Shown: piece after piece, positions 7,669-19,443 of the stretch
Layout: each line of letters opens with the position of its first letter
Numbering within the stretch: the stretch's first letter is position 1
Notes under the pieces: model-generated
The model's input: only the letters and a program-made list of their open reading frames with translations
Told to the model about the DNA's origin: nothing
Databases searched by the model: none
From: Methanocaldococcus bathoardescens
Lineage (GTDB): Archaea > AGJL01 > Methanococci > Methanococcales > Methanocaldococcaceae
Assembly (NCBI RefSeq): GCF_000739065.1
Contig: NZ_CP009149.1
Location: forward strand, 682,001 to 746,000
DNA length: 64,000 nucleotides
Direction: 5' to 3'
Made by a program: the position numbers and the translations under genes

Positions 7669-8973
7669 TTATTGCATTGCTTTTTCAAATGCAATCATTG
7701 CACTTAAAACCTTTTCATCTTCAAATGGCTTTCCTTGAATTTGCAATCCAACTGGAATGCCATTTATATCTCCACATGGAACTACTCCAGCACACAAACC
7801 GCAGATATTGGCTGGAACTGTTAAGACATCATAACTATACATTTCCATTGGTGTTAATTTTTCTCCTAATTTGTGTGGTAACTTAGGAACTGTTGGGGAA
7901 ACAATGATATCAACATCCTTCATAATCTTAATCATCTCATTTTTCATTAAATTCCTTGCTCTTAAAGCGTTTTTGTAATATTTACCGCTATACTCTTTTT
8001 GGCTAATCATTGAACCAATCATAATTCTTCTTAAAACCTCCTCTCCACAAACTTCTTCTATTTTATATCCATATCTTCTTCCATCATATCTTCTTGTGGA
8101 TGAGAAGAACTCAACGTAGTTAATTAAATAGTAAGTTGGTAGAGCTAAATCAACATATTTATAGCTTAATTCAACAATCTCACATCCTAAATCTTTAAAG
8201 ACTTCAATACCTTTCTCTATCTTATCTCTTATCTTCTCATCAGCAACTTCCATAAATTCTTTAACAACTCCAACTTTAAAGCCTTTGATGTCTCTCTTCT
8301 CAAATTCTTTTGTTTCTACTGTTGTTGTGTCTCTAAAATCTTTTCCTTTAATGATATTTGTTAATAATAAAGCGTCTTCAGCTGTTTTTGTTAAAGGCCC
8401 TATTTGGTCAAAACTCATTGCCAAATCACATAAACCATATCTGCTAACAACTCCATAACTTGGCTTAAATCCAACAACTCCGCAATGTGAAGCAGGGTTT
8501 CTAATACTTCCTCCTGTATCACTACCCAAAGCCATATCACACAAATCTGCAGCTACTGCAGCAGCACTTCCTGAAGAACTTCCTCCAGGAATTCTATCCT
8601 CTGCTTTAGGGTTTTTTGTTGGACCATAATAGGAGGTTTCTCCAGAGCTACCACATGCAAACTCATCCATATTTGCTATTCCTATTATCAATCCACCGTT
8701 TTCTTTAATCTTCTCTATAACGGTAGCATCGTAAGGGGCAATGTAATTTTCCAAAGTCTTTGATGCACATGATATTGTATAGCCCTCAACGTTTATGTTT
8801 GCTTTAACTGCAATAATCTTTCCATATAATGGCTTTTTCTTAGCTTTTTCATCTTTTTCCAATTTTTTTGCTTCCTCTAAAACTCTATCTGGATTCACTT
8901 CTATTAATGCGTTAATATCTTTATTAATTTTTTCTATTCTGTCTAAATACTCTTCAACTCTCTCAACAATCAT
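7669..8973 (-). CDS. gatA: Glutamyl-tRNA(Gln) amidotransferase subunit A
   Basis: This is an amidase-signature protein of 434 residues. The signature GGSSSGSAAAVAADL includes the catalytic Ser-cisSer region, the upstream Lys lies in IIAVKANINVEG, and GSDTGGSIRNPA supplies the Ser nucleophile. It releases ammonia from glutamine so that misacylated tRNA(Gln) or tRNA(Asn) can be amidated with GatB and GatC; neither partner is in this window. The ATG at 8973 follows GGTGATGTG. The length is slightly below bacterial GatA, as usual in methanogens. Confidence 0.92.
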   Translation of the reverse strand: MIVERVEEYLDRIEKINKDINALIEVNPDRVLEEAKKLEKDEKAKKKPLYGKIIAVKANINVEGYTISCASKTLENYIAPYDATVIEKIKENGGLIIGIANMDEFACGSSGETSYYGPTKNPKAEDRIPGGSSSGSAAAVAADLCDMALGSDTGGSIRNPASHCGVVGFKPSYGVVSRYGLCDLAMSFDQIGPLTKTAEDALLLTNIIKGKDFRDTTTVETKEFEKRDIKGFKVGVVKEFMEVADEKIRDKIEKGIEVFKDLGCEIVELSYKYVDLALPTYYLINYVEFFSSTRRYDGRRYGYKIEEVCGEEVLRRIMIGSMISQKEYSGKYYKNALRARNLMKNEMIKIMKDVDIIVSPTVPKLPHKLGEKLTPMEMYSYDVLTVPANICGLCAGVVPCGDINGIPVGLQIQGKPFEDEKVLSAMIAFEKAMQ

Positions 8974-9029
8974 CACATCACCGTAAAATTTTTGGTTATA
9001 ATATTGACTTATGCTTATTTATTTTTTGT

Positions 9030-9132
9030 TATAGTCAATCATCAAATGTTTGTTAATTATAAGGAATTTATAAAACCCAGTAGGGGTTTATACCGTGCCT
9101 TAATAAATAATTTAGTTTGATGATTGACTATA
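9030..9132. repeat. PE1: palindromic element, 103 bp, overlapping the RPA stop codon
   Basis: A perfect 17-bp inverted repeat, TATAGTCAATCATCAAA at 9030-9046 and its complement at 9116-9132, encloses a central hairpin with stem AAACCC/GGGTTT (9073-9089). A CCTTAATAAATA core follows the hairpin at 9098. The right arm encodes the last six residues and most of the end of the RPA protein. Same plan as PE2-PE8. Confidence 0.85.
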
Positions 9133-11067
9133 TTCCATCTCCTCCAATATTTTTATTTCTTTCTCAACATCTACATAGCCAATTCTTCTAACAACTATAA
9201 TCAACTCATCATTCTCTACCCTAACATTTCCATATAGAACAAATTCTTCCCCTAAAATCTCATCCTCTACCATTTCTATACTTAGATTTTTTAACTCTTC
9301 TCTCCTCATTTTTAACATCTTCTCAACTCTTCTATCATAAGCCCTACACAATAAAGTTCCTGTTCCATCATCTACAACAAAATTTAATCTCAAAATTTCC
9401 TCTGGTTCAACATCTCCACAAATAGGGCAGTTATAGATTCCATCAATCTCCACAACCCTCTTTTTACAATTTGGGCATAGATAAAGGAAAAGATTGTCGC
9501 TCAATATTTTAACAACAGCTCCTCTAACTTCAACTGTTTCCCCATCTTCAATATCGGCTATAAACTTTCTATTACTCTTTATTTCAACCCCTTCTGGATT
9601 TATAATTATTCTTCCATACTTTCCAAGAACTAAATCTATATAATCTCCTCTCTCCTTGGCATAGGCATGTAAAATTTCTATAATATCTCCCTCTCTAATT
9701 TCTATCTCAGCTAAATCATCCCATAAACTCAACCTTATTCTTCCAGTTCCATCCTCTAAAATTAAATTCCTTACTTTTCTAATGCCATTCTCAAATTCAA
9801 TTTCATTAATGCCATAATCTTCAACAACTTGGGCTATTAAATTTATATCGTTCCAATCAACGTCTCTGTTATAGATATCTTCAATTTTGCAGTATTTTAG
9901 CTCATACTCTGGGGCTTCAATGCTCTCATCTTTAACAACTTCAGTATCAGCAGTTGCCACTAAATCAGCCCTTTTATTCCCTTCTCTATCATAGTATGTC
10001 TTCACTCTACAGTTTGTTATTCTCACCAAATCTCCTTCTTTTATATTTTCTAATAAAGCAGTTTTACCCCTCCAAAACGAAACTCTAACTCTACCAGTGC
10101 CATTATCTAACAAAACATCCTGAACTTTTGCTATCTCTCCATCCAAATCTACACTTCTTTTACTGCTTATAGCTATAACTCTACCTTTAACTGTAACCAA
10201 TTCTCCATCTTCATATTTTGGTAAATCATCAACATTTATTTCCTCACTCTCTATTTTCTCTCCTTTTTTCAATATCTCTACATTACTTGCTGTGCATTCC
10301 AACCCTCCATAGTAGCCATTTCTTACATATCCTCTAACTCTAACATAATCTCCTCTACCAACATCAATATCTGTTAGCTCATCCCATAAGGTAACTCTTA
10401 TACTTCCTGTTTCATCTTTAACAATAAATGATTTTAATCTTCCTAAACTACCATCTGCCTTTTTAAATTCTTTTATTGGTAAAGCTGAAATAACTTCTCC
10501 TTCAAATGTTGCTGTCATCCCTGGGCTTAGCTCACCAATATCATATATATCTTTAATCTCTGGAAGTTCTCCTTCATAGTTCTCTAATTTTTCAATCTTT
10601 GTTTCGGATGTTGAGCTAAGCTCTAATCTATCTCCCCACTTTCTTGCCCTTGCTCTTTTTATTTTTAATACCTCTCCAACTTTAATATCTATCTCAGCTA
10701 AATCATCCCACAAAGTCATACCAATTGTTCCAGATTTGTCAGCGATAGTTATCTTCCTATATCTTCCCTCAGTTCCATCTTTCCTTGTAAATGTTTTTAC
10801 ATCAGAAACATCTGTAACAACCCCAGTTATTTCAACATTTATCTGCCCCTCTTCAATATCTTTAATTAAAAACTCTTCCTCTTCTTTTTTGTCAATATCA
10901 ATACCATGTTCTTTTGCAATCATCATTAAAGCGGCATCTTTTAACAATATCCCTCCAAATTCTTTAATTTTTTCTTTAATCATTTCATCCAATTCTTCTT
11001 CACTAATGTTCAATGCTTCGGCAACCTTTTTTTTAAGTTTTTTAAATCTCTCATAATCTCCTATCAT
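9112..11067 (-). CDS. rpa: Replication protein A (single-stranded DNA-binding protein)
   Basis: The 651-residue protein has repeated OB folds recognisable by the recurring pattern [17 protein letters not shown]. At least four such repeats lie at roughly residues 75-180, 180-280, 290-385 and 400-500. A C-terminal zinc finger ([20 protein letters not shown]) near residue 545 is followed by a last OB-like domain. This matches the single-chain RPA of Methanocaldococcus, which binds single-stranded DNA in replication and repair. I remember the M. jannaschii protein as 645 residues; the extra YSQSSN here is encoded by PE1. The ATG at 11067 follows GGTGG. Confidence 0.92.
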   Translation of the reverse strand: MIGDYERFKKLKKKVAEALNISEEELDEMIKEKIKEFGGILLKDAALMMIAKEHGIDIDKKEEEEFLIKDIEEGQINVEITGVVTDVSDVKTFTRKDGTEGRYRKITIADKSGTIGMTLWDDLAEIDIKVGEVLKIKRARARKWGDRLELSSTSETKIEKLENYEGELPEIKDIYDIGELSPGMTATFEGEVISALPIKEFKKADGSLGRLKSFIVKDETGSIRVTLWDELTDIDVGRGDYVRVRGYVRNGYYGGLECTASNVEILKKGEKIESEEINVDDLPKYEDGELVTVKGRVIAISSKRSVDLDGEIAKVQDVLLDNGTGRVRVSFWRGKTALLENIKEGDLVRITNCRVKTYYDREGNKRADLVATADTEVVKDESIEAPEYELKYCKIEDIYNRDVDWNDINLIAQVVEDYGINEIEFENGIRKVRNLILEDGTGRIRLSLWDDLAEIEIREGDIIEILHAYAKERGDYIDLVLGKYGRIIINPEGVEIKSNRKFIADIEDGETVEVRGAVVKILSDNLFLYLCPNCKKRVVEIDGIYNCPICGDVEPEEILRLNFVVDDGTGTLLCRAYDRRVEKMLKMRREELKNLSIEMVEDEILGEEFVLYGNVRVENDELIIVVRRIGYVDVEKEIKILEEMEYSQSSN

Positions 11068-11110
11068 AAATTACCACCAAAAAATTAAATTGAAATTTAT
11101 TTAGAATTAT

Positions 11111-12034
11111 TTACTCACTTTTACTAATTTCTTTCAATTTTATGAGCCATGAACATACCTTACAAATATTTCCACTACATGGAAATCCACAAATCTCGCA
11201 TCTTTTAACCTCTTCTTTAACATCCATATATTTCAAGAGCTTTTCATAACCTCTTAGTATGCTAAACTTAACTCCTGGTTTATCTTCCTCTAAAACTTTA
11301 ATTACCTTCTTCATTCTATGCCTATAAGATAGAGATGAGTAAGGGCAGGGCTCTTTTTGATACTTTATATTGTTTATATCAGCATACAACCTAACTTCAT
11401 CTTCAGGGATTAATTTTAGAGGTTTAATCCTCTTAACAAACCCTTCTCCTTCAAATTCTTTACCAAACTGAATAATATTTTTTACATTTCCTTCAACATA
11501 GTTCATCAAAATTGTTTGGCAGAAATCATCCAAATTATGCCCTATAGCTAAATAATCACAGCCTTCTTTTAATGCATGTTTATTTAACAAATACCTTCTA
11601 ACAACTCCACAAAAAGAACATGGCCTTCCAATATTTAATTCACTTAAGTAATCATTTTTTACAATTTCATCTAAAGTATAGCCAATTTCATCTTCAAATT
11701 TTATAATCTTCAACTCTAATCCTTGCTCTTCACAAAACTCTTTAATATATTCTTTAGCTTTTTCTCTAAATCCCTTTATTCCCTCATCAACGAAAAAACA
11801 AATTAGCTTAGCGTTTGGGATATGCTTAAAGAGCTTTTTTAAAATACATGCCATAACTAAGCTATCCTTCCCACCACTAATCCCAATACCTATTTTAACA
11901 TTATTTCTTATAATATCCTTTCCTAAAACTTTTTTAGCTCTTCTTTCAATATCTTTTTTAAAGCACTCTTTGCATAAATACTTGTTTGAATATCTTTGAT
12001 AATAAAATGCTTCATTTCCACAACTGCATATCAT
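11111..12034 (-). CDS. tRNA 2-thiolation enzyme, TtuA/NcsA type
   Basis: This 307-residue protein begins with a zinc ribbon (CSCGNEAF...YLCKEC). An ATP-binding PP-loop GISGGKDSLVMA follows (about residue 52), then the central cysteine motif CSFCGVVRR, the GHNLDDFCQTI motif, a further Cys in PCPYSS, and a C-terminal zinc ribbon CEICGFPCSGNICKVC. The family activates uridine in tRNA with ATP and inserts sulfur using an Fe-S cluster held by the central cysteines. Whether the target is U54 or U34 cannot be told. The start ATG has GAGGGA upstream. Nothing is missing. Confidence 0.85.
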   Translation of the reverse strand: MICSCGNEAFYYQRYSNKYLCKECFKKDIERRAKKVLGKDIIRNNVKIGIGISGGKDSLVMACILKKLFKHIPNAKLICFFVDEGIKGFREKAKEYIKEFCEEQGLELKIIKFEDEIGYTLDEIVKNDYLSELNIGRPCSFCGVVRRYLLNKHALKEGCDYLAIGHNLDDFCQTILMNYVEGNVKNIIQFGKEFEGEGFVKRIKPLKLIPEDEVRLYADINNIKYQKEPCPYSSLSYRHRMKKVIKVLEEDKPGVKFSILRGYEKLLKYMDVKEEVKRCEICGFPCSGNICKVCSWLIKLKEISKSE

Positions 12035-12428
12035 AATTTTCCCTCATAATTAATTACATGAAAAATTATAAAAACAAACAACCTATAAAATACTTATCAT
12101 GCCCGAAACTATCAAATTAACCAAAACTGTAGTATTGAAAAGTAGACCTTTAACAAGAACGAAAATAAAAATCTTAGGGAATACAATAGAAATATATAAA
12201 GAAGTTTTATCTATTGCATTAGATTATGGCTTAAGAAATAAGAAGAAAAGCTTTATAAAGATTAGAGAAGGCATTTATGAAAGCATAAAATCCAAATTTC
12301 CGAAATTGCCAACTCACTATATCCATACTGCTTCCAAAGATGCTTCTACAAGAATAAAAAGCTTTATATCCATGAAAAAGAAAAATAAGTCTTACACTTC
12401 AAAGCCATTGATAAAAAACATTTCCTTA

Positions 12429-12436
12429 TGGTTAGA
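12429..12436. repeat. Left 8-bp target duplication of the IS6-type element
   Basis: TGGTTAGA, identical to 13139-13146. It encodes Trp-Leu-Asp/Glu within the interrupted TnpB. Confidence 0.9.
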
Positions 12437-13138
12437 GAGACTGTCAGGTTAAATTTTTATCAATATGTCGATAAAAAATAGTAAATATGAAGCTCGCAAT
12501 AGATGTAATAAAGGAGAGAATCGAAGAGAAGAAGCTTTTTAAGAGGAATAGGAAGTCGATAGAAGTTAAAATCTTAGCAGGGCTTTTATACTACCTCGGG
12601 TTATCGTTGAGGAAGACGAGTTTATTTCTCTCCCAATTCGAAAGTATAAGCCACGAGTCAGTTAGAGTTTATTATCACAAGATTAAAGAGGTTTTAAACA
12701 AGCCTGAGAAGACTGTAAGAAGGTTAATTGCAATCGACGAGACTAAACTAAAGGTCGGAGATAAGAATATTTACGTATGGTCTGCTATTGACGTTGAATC
12801 GAAGGAATGCTTGGGAGTTTATATATCAAAAACAAGAAATTACCTCGATACTATATTATTCGTTAGGAGTATATTAAAATTTTGCTCGAATAAGCCCAAG
12901 ATTTTAGTCGATGGTGGAAAATGGTATCCGTGGGCATTGCAGAAGTTGGGCTTAAAATTTGAAAGAGTCCGATTCGGACTGAGAAATTATGTAGAAAGCT
13001 TCTTCTCACTACTCAAACGAAGAACAAAAACATTCTCCAACAGATTCCCAAATAATAGTAAGTTCGATACAGTTATCAGTTGGATAAAAAGCTTCATGAT
13101 GTTCTATAACTGGATACTATCGATAACTTGACAGTCTC
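12437..13138 (+). mobile_element. IS6-family-like insertion sequence, intact, 702 bp
   Basis: Terminal inverted repeats begin GAGACTGTCA at both ends (12437-12446 and the complement ending at 13138). An 8-bp direct repeat TGGTTAGA (12429-12436 and 13139-13146) flanks them. Eight-base duplications are usual for this family. One transposase gene fills the element, and its stop codon lies within the right inverted repeat. A decayed copy of the same element is at 43841-44340. Confidence 0.92.
12487..13131 (+). CDS. IS6-family-like DDE transposase
   Basis: The 214-residue transposase has an N-terminal helix-turn-helix region (about 20-65, [17 protein letters not shown]) and an RNase H-like core. 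The core has the first Asp in [10 protein letters not shown], the second in [10 protein letters not shown] and the Glu in [13 protein letters not shown]. These match the IS6/IS240 family, which moves by replicative cointegration. No obvious ribosome binding site precedes the ATG at 12487. The triad is complete, so it may still be active. Confidence 0.9.
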   Translation: MKLAIDVIKERIEEKKLFKRNRKSIEVKILAGLLYYLGLSLRKTSLFLSQFESISHESVRVYYHKIKEVLNKPEKTVRRLIAIDETKLKVGDKNIYVWSAIDVESKECLGVYISKTRNYLDTILFVRSILKFCSNKPKILVDGGKWYPWALQKLGLKFERVRFGLRNYVESFFSLLKRRTKTFSNRFPNNSKFDTVISWIKSFMMFYNWILSIT

Positions 13139-13146
13139 TGGTTAGA
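13139..13146. repeat. Right 8-bp target duplication of the IS6-type element
   Basis: TGGTTAGA, identical to 12429-12436. Collapsing the two copies restores the tnpB reading frame. Confidence 0.9.
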
Positions 13147-14068
13147 TGACGTTTTATTTAATTATAAAGATTTTAAAACTAATATAGAAAAACTATTTTC
13201 TACTAATAAAGAAGGAAAGAAAACTCTAATTATGAGGTTATCAACTTCGAATGGTAGGATAGTTATTCCTCTAAAACCTCACAAACAATTTTTTAAACTA
13301 TTAGATAATGGCTGGAAGGTAAAAGCAGGGTTTAAATTGAGAATAAACAAAGAAGATGGAACTGCAACGATTTTAATTCCGTTAGAAAAGAAAATAACAA
13401 TCAATGATAGTTTTAAAACTGTTTATGCGTTAGATTTTAATTTGGATAACATTACTTATGGTAGTTTCGAAGAGATAAATACTATAAATACAAATTTAGG
13501 AAAATTAACTGAAAAGTATTCTAACATTATGTCTAATATCCAAGAAAAATTTTCTTATGAAGGAATTCACAAACAAGATAAGCCGTTAAAGAGGAAGGGA
13601 TTTATTTTGCTTAAAAAATTTGGTAATCGATTAAAAAATATCAGAGAGGATAAGTTAAAAAAATTAGCTAACAAAATAGCTAAAGAGCTTAGAGATAAAG
13701 ATGCTGTTTTAGTTATCGAAGATTTATCATCTTATTTTAACCAAAATATAGCTAAAAAATCATTTAAAAAGATAAAACATAAATTGCATAACATTTCAGC
13801 TAAGAAATTTTTAAGTTATTTAAAAAATAAATGCTTAGAGTTTGGAGTTAAAGTTGTTGAGGTAAATCCATCCTATACTTCTGTCTTATGTCCAAATTGT
13901 GGTAGTAAATTAGCTCAACTTTATAGGTTAATCGATGAGAGGGCTCTGCCTTCGAGAGTCATGTATTGTTTCGAATGTGGATTTTATGCTGATAGGGATG
14001 TTATAGCTGTTTTTAATCTGATAAAAAGAGCTTGGGGGGTTTTCCGTTGTCCCCAAAAGTCCAATGAG

Positions 14069-14181
14069 CCCATAGCTAAGGAAACGGTGTTTTCGATGAA
14101 GCTATGGGTTGAGGACAATCTACTCCCATATTTTAGATTTAATACAATACGATATTAAATGCTATAAAATGCCATGGGAGT
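14069..14181 (+). ncRNA. Candidate right-end guide RNA (omega RNA) scaffold of the tnpB element
   Basis: Two perfect stems lie across the 3' end of tnpB. CCCATAGCT (14069-14077) pairs with AGCTATGGG (14100-14108), with an inner GGAAAC/GTTTTC pairing. ACTCCCAT (14122-14129) pairs with ATGGGAGT (14174-14181). Guide RNAs of TnpB elements are known to overlap the gene's 3' end and finish at the element border. Placement and pairing are seen; function is inferred. Confidence 0.4.
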
Positions 14182-14191
14182 GGGAAACGGT

Positions 14192-14198
14192 TATATAT
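14192..14198 (+). promoter_or_regulatory. Archaeal TATA box for the zinc-ribbon gene
   Basis: TATATAT within GGTTATATATAG, preceded by the purine-rich GGGAAACG typical of a BRE element. It is about 65 bp upstream of the start at 14264, leaving a leader of roughly 40 nt. Confidence 0.45.
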
Positions 14199-14263
14199 AG
14201 TGTAGTTATAGATATTTTTAATGTATTGGTGCTGAGTGGGGGAATCCAATATTTGGTGGTTTT

Positions 14264-14623
14264 ATGGAAAAATGGGAGTTAAAAAAATTAGCGGTATGTT
14301 TTAACTGTAAGAAAGAAGTAGACCAGATAATAGAGATTTATACAAATCAGGCGTTTGTTAAGTGTTCTAATTGTGGTGCTACAAGGTATTATATTTTAAG
14401 AAGAGTGGGGATTGAAGATGAAAGCATAATTGAAGAAGAAAAAAAGAAAAAGCATAAATATGAGCCATGGTTTTTAGAGAAAACTGCTGTTTGCTTTAAC
14501 TGTAAAAAAGAAACTATACAGGATATTGCAATAACAGAGACAAAGATGATTGTTAGATGCAGAAACTGTGGATTTACAAGAGTCTATCAGTTCCATATAT
14601 TAGATATTCCTGAAAATAAATAA
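14264..14623 (+). CDS. Tandem zinc-ribbon protein of unknown function
   Basis: The 119-residue protein has two near-identical zinc ribbons: CFNCKKEVDQ..KCSNCGATRYY (about residues 12-48) and CFNCKKETIQ..RCRNCGFTRVY (about 74-108). A charged, Lys-rich linker joins them. Internal duplication is clear. Such small ribbons may bind RNA, DNA or protein; no named family is recognised. The ATG follows GGTGGTTTT. It lies between the tnpB remains and cdc48 on the same strand, but cdc48 has its own promoter. Confidence 0.7.
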   Translation: MEKWELKKLAVCFNCKKEVDQIIEIYTNQAFVKCSNCGATRYYILRRVGIEDESIIEEEKKKKHKYEPWFLEKTAVCFNCKKETIQDIAITETKMIVRCRNCGFTRVYQFHILDIPENK

Positions 14624-14656
14624 TTGTGCATAGTTATGTCATTAGTATGAACAAAA

Positions 14657-14672
14657 CCAAAAAGTTTATATA
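14657..14672 (+). promoter_or_regulatory. Strong BRE/TATA promoter for cdc48
   Basis: CCAAAAAG (14657-14664) directly followed by TTTATATA (14665-14672) is the archaeal BRE-TATA consensus. Transcription should start about 25 bp later, giving a leader of roughly 45 nt before the ATG at 14742. Confidence 0.6.
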
Positions 14673-14717
14673 GAACTTCAACGGTATATTATTTCCAGTA
14701 AGAAAATTATTATATAA

Positions 14718-17453
<2,736 letters not shown>

Positions 17454-17581
17454 ATCCCTAATCTTTCAATTTTCTTTTTTTATTTTTATTTTATAAGTTT
17501 TATAACCACAAACAATATTGTAAACCTATTTTAATGTTTGCTTATTATTATAATTTACAAGCATTTTTGAAGTGATATTTT

Positions 17582-19417
17582 ATGTTTTTGCCAACTACTA
17601 AAGAAGAGATGGATGAATGGGGATGGGAAGAATTGGATGTTATTATTGTTACAGGAGATGCTTATGTCGACCATTATTTATTTGGAGCTTCTGTTGTTGG
17701 GAGGTATTTGGTTGAGCATGGTTATAGAGTTGGGATTATTGCACAACCAGATTGGAAAAATTTAGATGATATAAAAAGATTAGGGAAGCCGAATTACTTT
17801 TTTGCTGTAACTGCTGGGAATTTGGATAGTATGTTAGCTCACTACACACCACAAAAGAGATTAAGAGATTTTGACTCAATGTCTAATGAAGGGATAAGAA
17901 AGAGGCCAGATAGGGCTACAATTGTTTATACTAATTTAATAAAAAGGGCATTTAAAGGTATTCCTATAGCTTTAGGTGGGATTGAAGCTTCTTTGAGGAG
18001 ATTTTCTCACTACGATTATTGGGACAATAAAGTTAGGAAGAGTGTTTTAATTGATTCAAAGGCAGATATTTTAATGTATGGGATGGGAGAAAAGAGCATT
18101 TTATCAATAACTAAAGCATTAGAAAGTGGAGAGAGCATAAAAGATTTAGAAATAAATGGAACTGTAATTAGAGTTAATAAAAAAAAGTTAGAGGATATAA
18201 AGGAAAGATATGAAGTTAAAGAGCTTCCATCTCATGAAGAAGTTGTGGATAGCAAAGAAAAATACGCTGAAATGCATAGGAAGTTAATGACAATGGATAA
18301 AGTTATTTATCAAAAAGTTGGAAATCAATATTTAGTTCAATTTCCACCAATTTATTTAACTGAAAAGGAAATGGATGAAATATATGAGATGCCATTTGAA
18401 AGAAAAGCTCATCCTTCTTATTCTTATGTCCCAGGAATTGTCCCAGTTCAGTTTTCAGTCGTAACACATAGAGGATGCTTTGGAGGTTGCTCTTTTTGCT
18501 CAATCCTACATCATCAAGGTAAGGTTATTCAAAATAGGAGTGAGAAAAGCATCTTAAAGGAAATTAGAAGATTATTAAATCATGAAGATTTTAAAGGAGT
18601 TATTCAAGATATTGGAGCTCCAACAGCAAATATGTATAGAATGGGATGTAAAAAAGGAATAGCTCATAAATGTCCAAAAAATTGCCTCTATCCAGAGCCA
18701 TGTGAAAATTTAATCATAAACCACAAACCACTAATTAAGCTCTATAGGAAAATTAGAGATATTGTTGGAGACGAGGTTAGAGTTTATGTTAGAAGTGGGG
18801 TTAGGTATGATTTAATAATGTATGATGAAGAATATGGTGAGGAGTATATAAAAGAACTCTCTAAATATCACGTCTCTGGAAGGTTGAAAGTAGCTCCTGA
18901 ACACATCTCTAAAAAAGTTTGTAGGGCAATTCAAAAACCTGATGGAAGGTTATTTAAAAAATTTTTAGAGAAATATAGAGAAATAGCTGAAAAAGTTAGA
19001 GGAATAAAAGAAGTTTTGCCATATTGGCTTATTGCCCATCCAAATTGCTCTATTAAAGAGATGATTGAGTTAGCAGAATTCATCCATAAAAATAACTGTT
19101 ATTCAAGGCAAGTGCAAGTTTTCACCCCAACTCCTATGGCTCTATCAACTACAATGTATCACACTGGCATAAATCCAATAACTAACGAGAAAGTTTATGT
19201 TCCTTACACCTATAAAGAGAAAAAGATTCAAAAAGCTATCTGCTTATATAGGGAGGAGGAAAATTGGGAAAAGGCATTAGAAGGATTTAAAATGGTTGGA
19301 TATAAAGGAATTATTTATAAGTGGATTGTGGAGCAGATGGAAAAGAAGAAAAAGCAGAAAAAAGATAAAAATAAAAAGAACAAAAAGTTAGTTAAAATAA
19401 AGAGAATTAAAAGATAA
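17582..19417 (+). CDS. YgiQ-family radical SAM protein
   Basis: The 611-residue protein has an N-terminal B12-binding-like domain (VTGDAYVDHYLFGASVVGRY, about 20-40). The radical-SAM cluster motif CFGGCSFCSI lies near residue 300, followed by extra cysteines (CKKG..CPKNCLYPEPCENL). The Lys-rich tail (KKKKQKKDKNKKNKK) may bind RNA. The family (UPF0313) is widespread but its reaction is not established. It starts 128 bp after cdc48, and the spacer is T-rich, consistent with a terminator. The HD-domain gene follows 26 bp later, probably in the same transcript. Confidence 0.85.
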   Translation: MFLPTTKEEMDEWGWEELDVIIVTGDAYVDHYLFGASVVGRYLVEHGYRVGIIAQPDWKNLDDIKRLGKPNYFFAVTAGNLDSMLAHYTPQKRLRDFDSMSNEGIRKRPDRATIVYTNLIKRAFKGIPIALGGIEASLRRFSHYDYWDNKVRKSVLIDSKADILMYGMGEKSILSITKALESGESIKDLEINGTVIRVNKKKLEDIKERYEVKELPSHEEVVDSKEKYAEMHRKLMTMDKVIYQKVGNQYLVQFPPIYLTEKEMDEIYEMPFERKAHPSYSYVPGIVPVQFSVVTHRGCFGGCSFCSILHHQGKVIQNRSEKSILKEIRRLLNHEDFKGVIQDIGAPTANMYRMGCKKGIAHKCPKNCLYPEPCENLIINHKPLIKLYRKIRDIVGDEVRVYVRSGVRYDLIMYDEEYGEEYIKELSKYHVSGRLKVAPEHISKKVCRAIQKPDGRLFKKFLEKYREIAEKVRGIKEVLPYWLIAHPNCSIKEMIELAEFIHKNNCYSRQVQVFTPTPMALSTTMYHTGINPITNEKVYVPYTYKEKKIQKAICLYREEENWEKALEGFKMVGYKGIIYKWIVEQMEKKKKQKKDKNKKNKKLVKIKRIKR

Positions 19418-19443
19418 AAGATAAATAAAAATTTTGGGAGAAG

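Larger units (their letters stand above)
12099..14158 (+). pseudogene. tnpB: TnpB RNA-guided nuclease gene (IS200/IS605 orfB) interrupted by an IS6-type element
   Basis: The N-terminal part (12099-12436) and C-terminal part (13147-14158) join exactly in frame when the IS6-type element and one 8-bp duplication are removed, giving 449 residues. The rebuilt protein has the RuvC Asp in YALDFNLDN, the Glu in VLVIEDLSS, a zinc finger CPNCG...CFECG and the last Asp in ADRDVIAVFNL, so it looks catalytically complete before insertion. TnpB is the ancestor of Cas12 nucleases and cuts DNA using an RNA from the element's right end. No tnpA is adjacent. As it stands the gene gives at most fragments; the part from the ATG at 13232 keeps all nuclease motifs but lacks the N-terminal domain. 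Confidence 0.9.

Noticed and set aside
9030-9132. PE elements as simple intrinsic terminators
   Set aside because: Several lie upstream of genes rather than at 3' ends, one is nested in another and one has an empty site, so termination alone does not explain them, although some may end transcripts.
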